This document shows, one piece after another, positions 22,901 through 36,242 of a stretch of DNA of 64,000 bases. The stretch covers positions 85,787,512 through 85,851,511 of the forward strand of contig CM046876.1 of the NCBI GenBank assembly GCA_025667525.1, given 5' to 3'. A program made the position numbers and the translations under genes. This stretch comes from Glebionis coronaria. Its lineage: Eukaryota > Streptophyta > Magnoliopsida > Asterales > Asteraceae. Every line of letters starts with the position of its first letter. Position 1 is the first letter of the stretch. Under the pieces are notes generated by a model. It worked only from the letters and a program-made list of their open reading frames with translations. It ran no database searches and was not told the DNA's origin.

Positions 22901-25054
22901 TAAGAATAAGAAGAAGTTAATAATTATTTATAGATCGCCCTGAATTGGCCGAACAATAAAAACATGTACCTTGAATAATTAACATGTGATTTAAGACTTA
23001 ATCCTTTATATTAATTGACCGTGTGATTAATAGATAATGGAATATATTGACTCTTCAAACATTAAGAGCCCTTTTAAGATTTTGGGTTTTACCAAAAAGA
23101 AAATGGAAATATGTTTTGACAAATGTTTTAACAAAGGATTTTTAAGGGATTATTCCCTTATAACCAAAACATTTAACTAAACTCCTGTTTAGGGGTAAAT
23201 GTTTTTGCATACCTTAAGACAACCTAAGAAGGATTGAGGAAAACATTTAAACCATGACTTAAAATTTGAAATGACAATTTTTGCTTTTTAACTAAGAAAA
23301 TCTTGACCAAAGTATAAACAAAGGTTTTTCGAACATTTACGGATCTTATTAAATATTTTCGATAAATCAACAAAAATCTTGTTAATTAAATTCAAATTTA
23401 TTTTTGAACATTTTATATAATTGGTCGAACTAAGAAATTTAAATTTTTTACGTTTACGTTTCATAAAAATTAACTAATTATTATTTAATTACTTGTAGTA
23501 ATTATCGACGCTTTAAACGTCGGATTGAGCAAAACGGATAAAAATAATAGTTGAGATAGAACTAAGACTTAGAAAATGTGAAGAAAGAATTTTCGAGTAA
23601 ATACGGTCATGATAATTATTCCATCTAGGAAAGTGAACGTAATTACTGACACATTATGTATAAAAGATAAAGAACCAATTAGGACATGTTCCTTAATTAT
23701 GAAGGTGCAAAATAAATTGCCGAACAATGTAAAAATAAACAATGCTGGTAAGAAGGATAATATAGATAATAAAAAGGGGTTCGCGGGTAATGTGAACCAT
23801 TAGAACTGAGAAGCCAATGGTGTTAAATATTTTAAAAGGACGTTTATGGTTGCCTAAATATGAAGGATTGTGAGATGTAGTTATATTGGAAATCTTGTAA
23901 GTATAAGTATTCTATTCTTGTCATTTCTGATTTAATGTATCATTATCAGAAGAAGATGTACTAATGACAAATTATGAAGGCAAACATCGCCTCATACATT
24001 AGTAAACGTCTAACTATTGCAAAGGTCATCATCTGAATTTGATTCGATTTGGGTCATCGTCGACAGACTGACCAAATCTACTAATATCATTCCTGTTAAT
24101 GATAGATTCTTGATGAAGAAATTGACTCTTTTGTATTTAAAAGAGTTATGTAAACATGGTGTTCCTGTATCGATCATCTCTATCAAGATTCTCGCTTCAC
24201 ATCTAATTTCTAGAGATTTGCTCAGAAGTCATTGAGAACGAACCTTGATGAGAGTACTATGTACCACGCCAATCGAAGGGACGAGGTAAAGTAACGATAC
24301 AAAATAACTATAAGCGCTGTTCTATGTTTGAATGATTGACCTTTGGTAATAGACCGTATAATCGTTTTCCTTTGGAGAGATTATCATTGATAATTATCGT
24401 GTTAGGATCGAGATCGAATCTTGTTAAGATTTATATATTAGAGCATCTGTAAGCAGGAGTTGGGATGAAGACACCCGACATACACCCATTGTGAGTTGGA
24501 CATGTCTTTTAGGTTTAAGGTTTCCTAAGATGGCGAACCTAACCTTACAAAATACTCGACCCGCGAGACCTGAAATGATTGTTGAAATTAGGATTTGATT
24601 ATTGACTGCCGGTAGTGGGTAGGAGGTTATGTGAATATGAAATGTAGATCTTGAAGTGCCAGATGGGTAGCGTAGTTATGCCAAAAATTTTAACCATGGA
24701 AAAATGAATTGATGATCTGAAAGATCATGGGATATAAGTCCCCGTTGTATGGGACCATTGAGATGATGTAAGAATTGGTTTGAAAGGCATATAGGCATAT
24801 AAGCTGGATCTACCTTAGGACTTCAAAAACCCGTGAACATCAAAAACCCGTGAACATCATGGATAGAGAAAGTAAGTCAACATTAAGCCTGATCTTATTC
24901 CCGTAGTTATGTTTGATGAAACTCGCGTATTGTAATAAATTACACTTGTGAGAAAAGACCGAATGTGGAGGAAATACCCACATGGCTTTAACTCTATAAG
25001 AAGCGAGTAGTAAGATGATCTTTGATGATAAAGATCCTGTTTAGGGGTAAATGT
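19960..25054 (+). pseudogene. Tekay-inner gag-pol, heavily decayed
   Basis: Only fragments can be read. Gag-like sequence occurs at about 20040-20530. RT is at about 22380-22900, with FHVMSFGLSNAHVVF. The segment that should hold the catalytic Asp pair reads IIKDY, with AAG at 22881-22883. Integrase is at 24017-24235, with DSIWVIVDRLTKSTNIIPV and LCKHGVPVSIIS matching the first Asp segment and the region before the second. A C-terminal trace lies at about 24440-24960. A 17-bp tandem duplication (24824-24857) replaces roughly 115 bp that the outer copy retains. The region ends with the purine tract TTTAGGGGTAAATGT before the 3' LTR. The rest (20530-22380, 22900-24000) has no identifiable domain. 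Confidence 0.65.
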
Positions 25055-28000
25055 TGTGACAATCCGTCAATTTATGATTGATATTTTATTCTCAATATTT
25101 ATTTGAAAATATTATTTTTAATGTTATAATATGAACTCACTTATTTTTGGGAAGAAATTTGGATTTACGTCTTGAAGTAGCATCGACTACGTCTAAACCG
25201 GAGGATTCAACGTTACGAGCTTACGTTTACATACACCGTCTTTGGTGACAGTCCGACATTTCAGAAAATAAATTTATCCGTGAATAGTATTTTGGAGTTT
25301 TAAATTTGTGTTGGTTCATAAACTCACAAATTTACGAGAAGAGACTAGGACTTACGATTTTATTTTAATGTCCTTTACGACTAAACCAGAAACCTTAGGA
25401 TTACGTATTTACGTTTTCGAACTCCGTTTTTGATGAGACAACTTTTATTAGATTCGTTTTGTGCTGTTGATTCATAATTTATAAAAACGTTTTTCGTAAA
25501 ACGACCGGAGGGCACGCAAATCGAGGAAACTAGAATCGAGGAGTACCCGTAATTAAATGGGGATGAGACAAGTGGGACACTTGCCCCACCCCCAAAAACC
25601 CACGGCCAAAACTATCTACACAACACCCTTTAAGGTGTCAACTTGTAAACAAACTAACAACACTTGTCCTTTCAAGCTTAATGTGTAAGCTAACACACAT
25701 CAAAACAAGCAAACCAAAACCATTTCTCCATTTCACACATGCAAACCAACTTCCATTCTCTCATCTCTCTCTCAAATGTGCCGTCCCACTCCACCATCAA
25801 ACACCACTTTTGATCAAAATTTACCATGAAATCTTATGTTATTTACACATATGTTGAAGCCCTTGTGAAACCCTATTGATTGGTGGTGATTATAACATCC
25901 AAGGAGGAGTTTCCATAGAGTTTTGGGGCTGATTTTCCACAAGGTGTTCATGAAGAATGGTGGTCTTGAAGATGGTCTTGGTTATTCACAAGTTTCTCTA
26001 TCAAAATCCATGTTTTGATCACAACCTACATCATCATGGTGGTATAAAGATATTTCTTCCCATCCTCTTGTTCTTTTGATTATGTAATCATGTATTTTAT
26101 TTCCTATTGTATATGTATATGATGATTATATGATGATAAAAATATTATGTGGGGATTTGGTGTTGATAATCATGGGTAAAAAGATGAAAAACTATATGTA
26201 AAAAGGTTACAATCATGCTTAAAAATGATGGCTGTATAAAACAGTAAAGAACCATATCATGAACTGATAAAATGACATAGATTAATGGATATACAGTAAG
26301 TAATATGTCTTGTACACATGTGAGAGTTGGCCATGCAATAGAATCATTAGGATGAGTGAGATATGATCAAAACAAGTTTAGAGTACAAATTTGAGTTCAC
26401 TGTTTTGGACGATTTTTAGAAAATACTTAGAGGCTGATTAAACAGTATCTATAGGAGAGTTAAATGGAGCACATATCATTTAGTTTATGTCGTAAAAATT
26501 TGAGCTTCTATCTCCATATAGAACTCTAGATATGGCAGTTTTGGTGAACAAGAAAATAAAAATCAGATTTTGGGAAATTAAAGTATAATAGTATTATATA
26601 AGCACTCAAATAAAAATAGTATAAAATGTGAATTAAAGCCCATTAACTCATTAATACATTTATATAAATATGTATAAGGATAAATAAATGGAAATTTTAT
26701 AAAAATGGTAGTTTGATAAGTTTTATAAGTTATAAAACTATAAACATGATTTTTACGACTTTTTCGGCTATTACCGTAAAATTAACGTTTTTTGTAAATA
26801 AAACTTAGACGGTTGGACCCGTCTAATATAAAGTTTTTAAAACTCATATACTGATATATAAACATATATAACAAGTAAAAACCGATAAAACCCGAGCTAT
26901 ATAACATCCGGACATTAACGGGTTAAGTTAACGTTATTGGACTAATAATACAACAAAATGGGCTAAAACATTTATAAAAAGTACTTATTGGGCTTAACCC
27001 ATTTAGGCCCAACATGTAAAGTATGAAATGGATTAATACAAGTTAATAAACTTATAATAGGCTTATTGGACCTAAAACACGTAAATAGGTAAAACTAGTA
27101 AACTAGTAAGAAGTTACCAATACATAAACACAAAAATGAGTGAATGAGAATATATAAACCCACTTGATCATCATATATATAAAATCATCATATGTATACA
27201 TAATTGTTATTTTTATAAAGTCATTGGACATGAGTCTAAGACGAGTATTATTTGTCTAGGTTTCCGTGATTGAAGCACGTACCGTACATCCGAATCGCCG
27301 ATAACCGCCTTCCCACATCAACGTGAGTTCATAGCCTCACAATGTTTAAATGTTTTTATGAAATGTTTCATAAACCCGCGAGGGAGATAACATGTTAGTT
27401 TTTATAAAATAGGACACCATTTGTCCCGATTGTTTATTTATTGATTTGGACCCGAATGATTGTATGACCCGATAAATGATTAAATGACCCGATAGATGAA
27501 ATTAAATGGATTATTAAAGTTAGGTTATGTCACTAAAGGTCCCATTAGCATAAATTGTGAACTACCGGGATTTGGTAGACGCTTATGCATATAATAGTAC
27601 TATTTGGGGACGATCACCCCAGTTCGCGCCTTGACGGTTGATCCCCGTCGTGCCACATTGATTGGTAAGCGAATTTATGTATGAGAAGATTTCCATAGCG
27701 TGACCTTTGTGACGACACGCTAATTTAGATGGGCAAATTGAGTTTCGGGCTAGCTACCCGTTGTTTGGTTTAGTAAGGTAACAATGTCATGCGGCTTATA
27801 ATAATCCAATTTAACGAAATACTACTATACACACCGAATTATGATGTATTGCCTGACTAGCAATACGGGGTCATACTATTGATATTATGTTCGTGTTTTG
27901 GTTTTATATAACCATATTCATATAACGGTTTTTATTTAATCTATACAACGTTATAAAACGTATTGTATGATGTTTTTACGACATTGGCTCGTATAATGAT

Positions 28001-28464
28001 TTTTAAGGCAAATGCCTATGTTGTGATTTTCGATAAGGATTTGTATAAAAATGAATTTGGCTATTTTATGGCCTATTACAAAGATTTGTACAAAATGATT
28101 TTCGGTAATAATTTTATACCGATATTATATTGATGGATTTTATTAAACTCTATGAATTCACTCGGCGTTATCACTGACCTTTTCTTTTAACATGTTTTGT
28201 CTCAGGTACTTGAAGGTAATTCTCGGGAAGACGACAAGAATTCATGGCCCGCACTTAATTAACTATTTCCATTCAAATTCTTTGTAAAAATTGTATGAAA
28301 TACAATGACTTGGGACCTATGTAACTTTGATATTTATGAATGGAAATGCTTTATTATTAAACGACGCGATTTTTATGCATTGTCTATGATGTGAGTAATG
28401 TGCTATCCTGTAACACCAACGAGTCTTCCGCTGTATTGAGTTGTATAAATTTGGGGGTGTTACA
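25055..28464 (+). repeat. Tekay-inner 3' LTR
   Basis: 3410 bp, starts TGTGACAATCC after the purine tract and ends TGTTACA followed by the TCGCG duplication. The conserved CCTCGC arm found in related LTRs is altered here (CCTCAC), disrupting that stem. Confidence 0.92.
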
Positions 28465-28469
28465 TCGCG
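28465..28469. repeat. Target site duplication of Tekay-inner (right copy)
   Basis: TCGCG, identical to 16080-16084. The RT trace of the outer element resumes right after it (VREKDYLF). Confidence 0.92.
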
Positions 28470-30898
28470 TCCGCGAAAAAGATTATCTATTCCGATCACT
28501 ACATCCATAACTTGTAATAAACATTATAAGTTTCACGTGATGACATTTGGATTGACTAATACACATGTAGCATTCATAAATTGGGTGAATCACGTGTGTA
28601 GGCTTTAAATTGATAAATTCATGCTTGTGATCATTAAGGACCATCTGTTTGTTTATAAGAATAAGAATGAGTTAATAATTATTTATAGACTGCCCTGAAT
28701 TGGCCGAGTAGTTGAAACTTGTACCTTAAATATTTAACATGTGATTAAAGACTAAATCCTTTAAATTATTTGACCGTGTGATTAATAAATAATGGAATCT
28801 ATATTGACTCTTTAAAAATTTGAGCCATTTGAGACTTTGGGTTTTACCAAAAAGAAAAGTGCAAATATGTTTTGACAAATGTCTTATCAAAAAGAATTTT
28901 TGAGGGATTATTCCCTTATACCCAGAACATTTAACTTAACTCATGTTTAGGGGTAAATGTTTGTGTATACCTCAAAACAACCAAAGAGGGATTGAGGAAA
29001 CCGTTAAACCATGACTTAAAATTTGAAATGACAATTTTTGCTTTTCGACTAAGAAAATTTTTACCAAAGAATAAAAGAAGGTTTTTCGAACATTTACGGA
29101 TCTTACTAATTATTTCCGATAAATCAACAAAAATGGTGTTATGTAAATTCAAATTTATTTTGAACATTTTTATATAATTGGACAAACTGAGAAAATTTAA
29201 AAACTTTTTGCGTTTACTTTTCATAAAAATTAAATATTTATTATTTAATTACTTGTAGTAATTATCGACGCTTTAAACGTCAGATTGAGCAAAACTGATA
29301 AGAACAATAGTTGAGATAGAACTAAGACTTAGAAAATGTGAAGAAAGAACTTTCGAATAAATACGGTCATGATATTTTTTCCATCTAGGAAAGTGAACGT
29401 AATTACAGACACATTATATAGGAATAAAGAATCAATTAGGATGTGTTACTTAGTAATGATTGTGCAAAATAAATTGCCGAACAATATAAAAATAAACGAT
29501 GCTTGTAAGAAGGATAATATATATAATAAAAAAAGGGGGTTCGCGGCTAATATGAACCATTAGAATTGAGAAACCAATGGCGTTAAAATGTTTTAAAGGC
29601 CACTTGTGGTAGCCTAAATATGGAGATTGTGAGATGTAGTTATGTTGGAATCTTGTAAGTATAATTATTATGTTCTTGTCATTTCTGATTTAATGTATCA
29701 TTATCAGAAGAAGTTGTACTGATGGCAAATTATGAAGGCATACATCGCCTCATACATTAGTAAACGTCTAACTATTGCAAAGGTCATCATTTGAATTTGA
29801 TTCAATTTGGGTCATTGTCGACAGACTGACCAAATCTACTAATATTATTCCTGTTAATGATAGATTCTTGATGAAGAAATTGACTCTTTTGTATTTAAAG
29901 GAGTTGTGTAAACATGGTGTGCCTGTATCGATCATCTCTATCAAGATCCTCGCTTCGCATTGAATTTCTAGAGTTTTGCTCAGAAGTCATTGTGAATGAA
30001 TCTTGATGAAAGTACTATGTACCACCCCAATCGAAGGGACAAGGTAAAGTAACGATACAAAATACTATTAGTGCTGTTTTATGTTTGAATGATTGACCTT
30101 TGGTAATAAACTGTAAAATCGTTTTCCTTTGGAGAGATTATCATAGATAATTATCGTATTAGGATCAAGATCGAATCTTGTGAGGATATATATTAGAGCA
30201 TCTGTAAGCAGGAGTTGGGATGAAGACACCCGACATACACCCATTGTGAGTTGGACATGTCTTTTAGGTTTAAGGTTTCCTATGATGGCGAACCTAACCT
30301 TACAAAATACTCGACCCGCGAGACCTGAAATGATTGTTGAAATTAGGATCTGTTTATTGACTGCCGATAGTGGGCAGGAGGTTATGTGAATATGAAATGT
30401 AGATCTTGAAGTGCCAGATGGGTAGCGAAGCTTTGCCAAAAATTTTAACCATGGAAAAATGAAGTAATGATCTGAAAGATCATGGGAAGTAAGTCCCCGT
30501 TATATGGGACCATTGAAATGATGTAAAAATTAGTTTGAAAGGCATATAAGCTGGTTCTACCCTAGGACTTCAAGAGCTACGTTAATTATGTTTCGTATAT
30601 CGAACTTGATAAAATGTCTATCAAGTGAGAATCTGATCACTTCTTGATGAAGTTTAGATCGGCGAAAAGTTGCATTCATCAAAAACCCGTGAACATCATG
30701 GATAGAGAAAGTAAGTCAACATTAAGCCTGATCTTATTCCCGTAGTTATGTTTGATGAAACTCGCGTATTGTAATGAATTACACTTGTGTGAAAAGACCG
30801 AATGTGGAGGAAATTCCCACATGGCTTTAACTCTATAAGAAGCGAGTAGTAAGATAAGATGATCTTTGAGGACAAAGATCCTGTTTAGGGGTAAATGT
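28470..30898 (+). pseudogene. Tekay-outer RT 3' part, integrase and C-terminal domain, decayed
   Basis: Continuation of the pol interrupted at 16080. RT: FHVMTFGLTNTHVAF (about 28540), with IIKDH at the catalytic position (AAG at 28636-28638), the same substitution as in the inner copy. Integrase: 29775-29963, SIWVIVDRLTKSTN and LCKHGVPVSIIS. C-terminus: about 30540-30830, with YVSYIELDKMSIK and NIMDRESK, resembling the chromodomain-like tail of Tekay/Del. The frame is broken repeatedly. Normally these would give RT/RNase H and DDE integrase activities. The purine tract is at 30884-30898. Confidence 0.65.
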
Positions 30899-33800
30899 TG
30901 TGACAATCCGTCAATTTATTATTGATATTTTATTCACAAATATTATTTAAAAACATTTTTCTAATGTTATATTATGAACTCACTTATTTTTGGGAAGAAA
31001 TTTGGGTTTACATCTTGAAGTAGCATCGACTACGTCTAAACCGGAGGATTCTACGTTACGTGCTTACGTTTACATACACTGTTTTGGTGACAGTCCGACA
31101 TTTCAGGAAAATAAATTTATCCGTAAAATTATTTTGAGATTTTAAATTTGTGTTGGTTCATAAACTCACAAATTTACGAGAAGAGATTAGGACTTACGAT
31201 TTTAATTTAACGTCCTTTACGACTAAACCGGAAACCTTAGGATTACATATTTACGTTTTCGAAATCCATTTTGATGAGACAATTTTTATTAGATTCGTTT
31301 TGTGCCGTTGATTCATAATTTATAAAAACATTTTTCGTAAAACGACTTGAGTGAACGTAAATCGAGGAAACTAGAATCGAGGAGTACCCGTAAATTAGTG
31401 GAGATGAGACACGTGGGACACTTGTCCCACCCCCACTATAACCGGCCATCACAAGCCTTGTGGCAAGTTTATACATAAACTTGTAAGACACATGTCTTTC
31501 AAGCTTAATAAACAAGCTAACACATAACCAAACCACAAAACCATCCAAGCCAAAACCACTTCCTTCATTCTCACACATGCAAACCACACACAAAATCTCT
31601 CCTCCCTCCTCTTTATGCCGTCCAACTCCACCATAAACACCATTTGATCAAAAGTTCTAGCCATAAAGTTCAACTATACTTCACATATGTTGAAGCCAAG
31701 TTGAAGTTATGAAGATTGGTGCAAGTTTTAACATCTAAAAAGGAGTTTTCAAAGGAGTCAAGGGCTGATTATCATCAAGGTGTTCATGTAGATGGGTGGT
31801 CTTTAAGATGTTCTTGGTTTATCACAAGTTTCTCCATCAAAAATCCAAGCCTTGATGAATACCTACATAATCTTGGTGGTATAAAGATTGTTCTCCCCAT
31901 CCTCTTGTTATTTTGATTATGTAATCATGTATTTTATTTCTTATTGTATATGTATATGATGAATATATGATGATAAAAATATTATGTGGGGATTTGGTGT
32001 TGATAAACATGGGTAAAAAGATGAAAAACTATATGTAAAAGTGGTTAATCTTGCTTAATTTAGTAGGCTGTATAAAAACAGTAAATAAAGATATGATGAA
32101 CTGATAAAATGGTATAGATGAATAGATATACAGTGAGTATTGAGACTTGTACACATGTGAGAGTTGGATATACAATAGAATCATAAAAATAAGTGAGATA
32201 TGATCAAAACAAGTTTAGAGTGCAAATCTGAGTACACTGTTTTGGACGAATTTTATAAAATACTTAGAGGTTGATTCATCAGTAGCTATAAGTGAATAAA
32301 ATGAAGCACATATCATTTAGTTTCTGTGATAAAAATTTGGGGTTGTATCCCCATGTAGAACTCTAGATATGATCATTTTAGGAAACTAGATTTTTAGGAC
32401 TCATTTTGTGAAATTAAAGTTTAATATTATTATATAAGCACTCAAATAAATATAGTATAAAATGTGAATTAAAATCCACTAACTTATATATTTTATTTAT
32501 ATAAATATGCATAAGGATAAATAAATGGACATTATATAAAAATGGTATTTTGGTAAGTTTTATAAGTTATAAAAACTACATACTAAGTTTAACGTCTTTT
32601 CGGCTAAAACCGAAAGATTAACGTTTTTGTTAAATAAAACTTAGACGGTTGGACCCGTCTAATGTAAACTTTTATAAACTCACATAATGATATATAAACA
32701 TATATTACAAGTAAAAACCGATAAAAACCGAGCTTTACAACATATAGACATTAACGGGCCAAAGTAGCCTTATGGGACTATTAACCCGACTAGTTTGGTA
32801 AAACACTTATAAACTTACTTATTGGGCCTAACCTATTTGGGCCCAACATGTAAAGTATAATACTTATAATAAAAGTGTAAAATGGACTAATATAAAGTAT
32901 TGGGATTGTAATAGGCTTATTGGGCCTCAAAATGTAATTAAATTGAACTAGTATAACTAGTTCAAAAATGTTACCAACACATAAACACTATAATGAATGA
33001 GTAAAGATGTATAAACCCACTTGATCATCATCATATGTATAAAATCATCATATGTATACATAATTGTTATTTTGATAAATTCATTGGACAAAAGTCTAAG
33101 ACGAGTATTATTTGACTAGGTTTCCGTGATTGAAGCACGTACCCTACATCCAAATCGCCGATAATCGCCTTCACACATCAACGTGAGTTCATAGCCTCGC
33201 ACCCTTTTAAATGTTTTTATGAAATGTTTTATAAACCCACGAGGGAGATAACATGTTAGTTTTTATGAAACAGGACACTAGTTGTCCCGATTGTTTGTTT
33301 ATTGATTTGGACCCGAATGATTGTACAACCCGATGAATGATTAAATGACCCGATAGATGAAATGAAATGAATTATTAAAGTTAGGTTATGTCACTAAAAG
33401 TCCCATTAGCATGAATTGTGAACTACCGAGATTTTGTAGACGTTTATGCATATAATAGTACTATTTAGGGACGATCACCCCAGTTCGCGCCTTGACGGTT
33501 GATCCCTGTCGTGCCACATTGATTGGTAAGCGAATTTATGTACGAGAAGATTTACACAAGCATGATTATTGTGACGACACGCTAATTTAGATGGGCAAAT
33601 TGATTTTCGGGCTAGCTACCCGTTGTTTGTTATAGTAAGGTAACAATGTCATGCGGCTTATAATAATCCAATTAATGAAATACTGCTATAAGCACCGAAT
33701 TACGATATATTGCCTGACTAGCAATACGGGGTCTTATTATTGATTTTATGTTCGTGTTGGTTTGACATAACCATATTCATATAACGATTTTTATTTAGCT

Positions 33801-34291
33801 TTATACAACGTTATAAAACGTATTGTATGATGTTTTAACGACAATGGTTCGTATAATGATTTTGAAGGCGGAATCATATATTATGATTTTTGAGAAGGAT
33901 TTATATAAAATGACTTTGGCTATTTCATGGCCTACTACAAAGATTTGTACAAAATGATTTTCGGTAATAAATATATACCGACGATATATTAATGGTTTTC
34001 ATTAAACTCTATTTTAACATGTTTTATCTCAGGTACTTGAAGGTAATTCTCGGGAAGACAACAAGAATTCATGGCCCGCACCTAAACAATAATTTCCATT
34101 CAAATTCTTTGTAAGACTTGTATGAAATACAATGACTTGGGACCTATGTAAATTTGATATTTATGAATGGGAATTTTTTATTATTAAACGACGCGATTTT
34201 TAAGCTTTGTCTATGATGTGAGTAATGTGCTATCCCGTAACACCAACTAGTCTTCCGCTGTATTGAGTTGTATAAATTTGGGGGTGTTACA
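30899..34291 (+). repeat. Tekay-outer 3' LTR
   Basis: 3393 bp, partner of 9444-12870. Compared with the 5' LTR it lacks about 32 bp near 34010: the GAATTCACTCGGCG segment present in the other three LTRs is missing. It retains the GTGGGAC/GTCCCAC hairpin. It is followed by TAAAG. Confidence 0.92.
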
Positions 34292-34296
34292 TAAAG
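34292..34296. repeat. Target site duplication of Tekay-outer (right copy)
   Basis: TAAAG, identical to 9439-9443; marks the return to Copia-C sequence. Confidence 0.92.
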
Positions 34297-35012
34297 TATG
34301 TTCTCGATGAACCAAAAATTCCAAGACGAACAAAAACTCACGTTGTTAAAAATTTTCAAAAACACGTTTTTTGAAAAATCTTGAAATACTTGTCACTGTA
34401 TCGGAATCCCCAAATTTAATCCATCGGAATAACCATCGGAATGTCCTATCGAAAAGTCTGTCGGAATGTGGAATGGAATACCTGTCGGAATAAGCTGTCA
34501 GAATACCACTATCGGAATACCCGTCGGAATGACCAGTCGGAATACCTCGATCGGAATACCCGTCGGAATAAGCTTTCGGAATACCACTATCGGAATACCC
34601 ATCAGAATGACCTGTCGGAATACCACTATCGGAATACCCGTCGGAGTAACCTGTCAGAATACCTCTATCGGAATACCCGTCGGAATAACGATCGGAATGT
34701 GTAAACCCTTTTCCGATGGAAGCTGTCGGAATACCTAAACCCTTTTCTGATGGTTTCTGTCGGAATATTACCCACTTTTCTCGGACAAAACTCAACCAAT
34801 TCGAGATTTTAAGCCAAAAAAATGATCAAAACATCCAAAAATTTTGTGTTTTTAGCCAATGTAAATATACCAAATCTCTACCACAACTATGTAGAAGATT
34901 TGTATCAAGAAAAAACCATAAAAAACACAAAAACATTTGGTTCAAATGTATTTGGATCAAAATAGGCGCATGAATCAAGAACACAAACACAAAAACAAAA
35001 CAATCATCCCAT
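34297..35012 (-). other. Copia-C leader region
   Basis: Untranslated sequence between the Copia-C PBS and the point where Tekay-outer interrupted it; the rest of the leader is 9329-9438. It contains the TCGGAATACC minisatellite. ORFs on both strands (34346-34795 on the - strand; 34441-34704, 34466-34738 and 34716-34973 on the + strand) are products of the repeat or its flanks rather than genes. Confidence 0.5.
34498..34691. repeat. 39-bp higher-order minisatellite
   Basis: Five consecutive units start at 34498, 34537, 34576, 34615 and 34654. Each is built from three sub-units of 14, 12 and 13 bp that all begin TC(G/A)GAAT. Looser copies extend the array to roughly 34400-34765. The 39-bp period is a multiple of three, so several frames stay open on both strands. 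Confidence 0.93.
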
Positions 35013-35026
35013 GGCTCTTGATATCA
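35013..35026 (-). other. Candidate primer binding site of Copia-C
   Basis: On the - strand TGATATCAAGAGCC resembles the iMet-tRNA complement TGGTATCAGAGCC, with one substitution and one inserted base. It begins 2 nt inside the inferred LTR end. Confidence 0.5.
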
Positions 35027-35028
35027 AT

Positions 35029-35329
35029 TGACAATTTATCGTAATCCTTGGATTATCTAACTATGGAGATGATTACTAGAGAGAGAGATAGATGAAGATG
35101 TAGAGAGAGAAAATAGAGAGAGGTTGGAGAGAAAAATAGAAAATATTAGATTAGAAGTGTAGATGTGAGAACCAACCCCTCCTAACATGCTAGGAGGGGG
35201 TATATATAGCCCACCCTACATGTGGGCTTTGTGGGTTATATTGTTACATATTGGATCACGAGCCCATACTACGTATATATCGTTAGAGTGACCGATCCTT
35301 CCTAAATACGTAAAAACGTATTTCCAACA
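35029..35329 (-). repeat. Copia-C 5' LTR
   Basis: 301 bp on the - strand, starting TGTTGGAAATACG, a common plant Copia LTR start, and ending ...ATTGTCA before the PBS. It contains a TATA box (GCTATATATA on the - strand, 35210-35201), a strong hairpin CCCCTCCTA/TAGGAGGGG (35176-35199) just downstream of it, and a purine/pyrimidine-rich (CT)n transcript leader (35070-35150). No second copy was found in the window, so the boundaries rest on motifs alone. Confidence 0.6.
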
Positions 35330-35364
35330 GGTCTAAATATTGATTTTAATGTTCGGTTACTACA
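35330..35364 (-). repeat. Remnant of Gypsy-M 3' LTR
   Basis: GGTCTAAATATTGATTTTAATG and the following bases to ...TTACTACA match the end of the complete LTR at 57517-57551 with one missing base. The match stops exactly where the Copia-C LTR begins. The remainder should lie beyond the far end of Copia-C, left of the window. Confidence 0.75.
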
Positions 35365-36242
35365 TCACCCACCCCTTTAGGAAGTGATGTCCCAGCGCTT
35401 AATTCGTCTCAATAGTGTTTGGTTAAAGGGCGAAGAGGTGAAAGATAGACAAGTCATCGTTGAAGTTTCTAACAAATGTTAAATGAACAAAATTTAAAGA
35501 AACGAGTATCCTTAATGGTAAAGAATAATAGATAACTCGAAGAAGAATCCATTAAAAACGAAAAATTAACATGCCGTCAATTTTTGGAAGTGCCTCAAGG
35601 TACATTACTACTAGCTTATCAAACTCGCGCCGGTCGATATAAGTTACAAAAATTCCACATGAAAAGTGAAGAGTCAAAAGAATTGGGCGCATTTGAGAAA
35701 TTTTCCAATGCGACAATCAATTTAAAACAATCGGTGATCACTTTATCAAATTAAAACACACATCGTCCACGGGTCTGATAAAAAAATTACTTCGTAAAAG
35801 AAAATCGCATGGATCACACAAAAGTCCATCGAAACGTTACAAAATAATCAAGACGAGGTAATTAGTACTAGTCAAACAAAATCACATAATTGCATTGATC
35901 TCGAACATGCAAATTTATTTCGTCAAAAGCGAATTCGTCGACACGGAAATCGTTCGGAGTATACATTACTCGATCGGAGGAACTATGATCCAAATCAAAT
36001 ATAAAAGCCATCATTAGCCACATATAATCACATTACGACATGCTTGCAAAATAGCCAAGACATGTCAAATCAAATAAGTTCAATCAAGTTAAATCATGCT
36101 TTGCTAAGTAGCCAAGCCATGATAAATAAGAACAACTGATAGGATTTTCAGATAAGTCCAGTCAAAGGAAAGTTTGCAAGTTAAAGGATGTTCACGATCT
36201 TGATTGCATAGATGCATATAGAACAATATTTTTGTCATCAGA

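Noticed and set aside
34498..34691. Possible CRISPR-like array
   Set aside because: Units are contiguous without unique spacers, in plant nuclear DNA; it is a minisatellite.
34346..34795. Repeat-rich 149-codon ORF
   Set aside because: Explained by a minisatellite with a period divisible by three; several other frames are open too.
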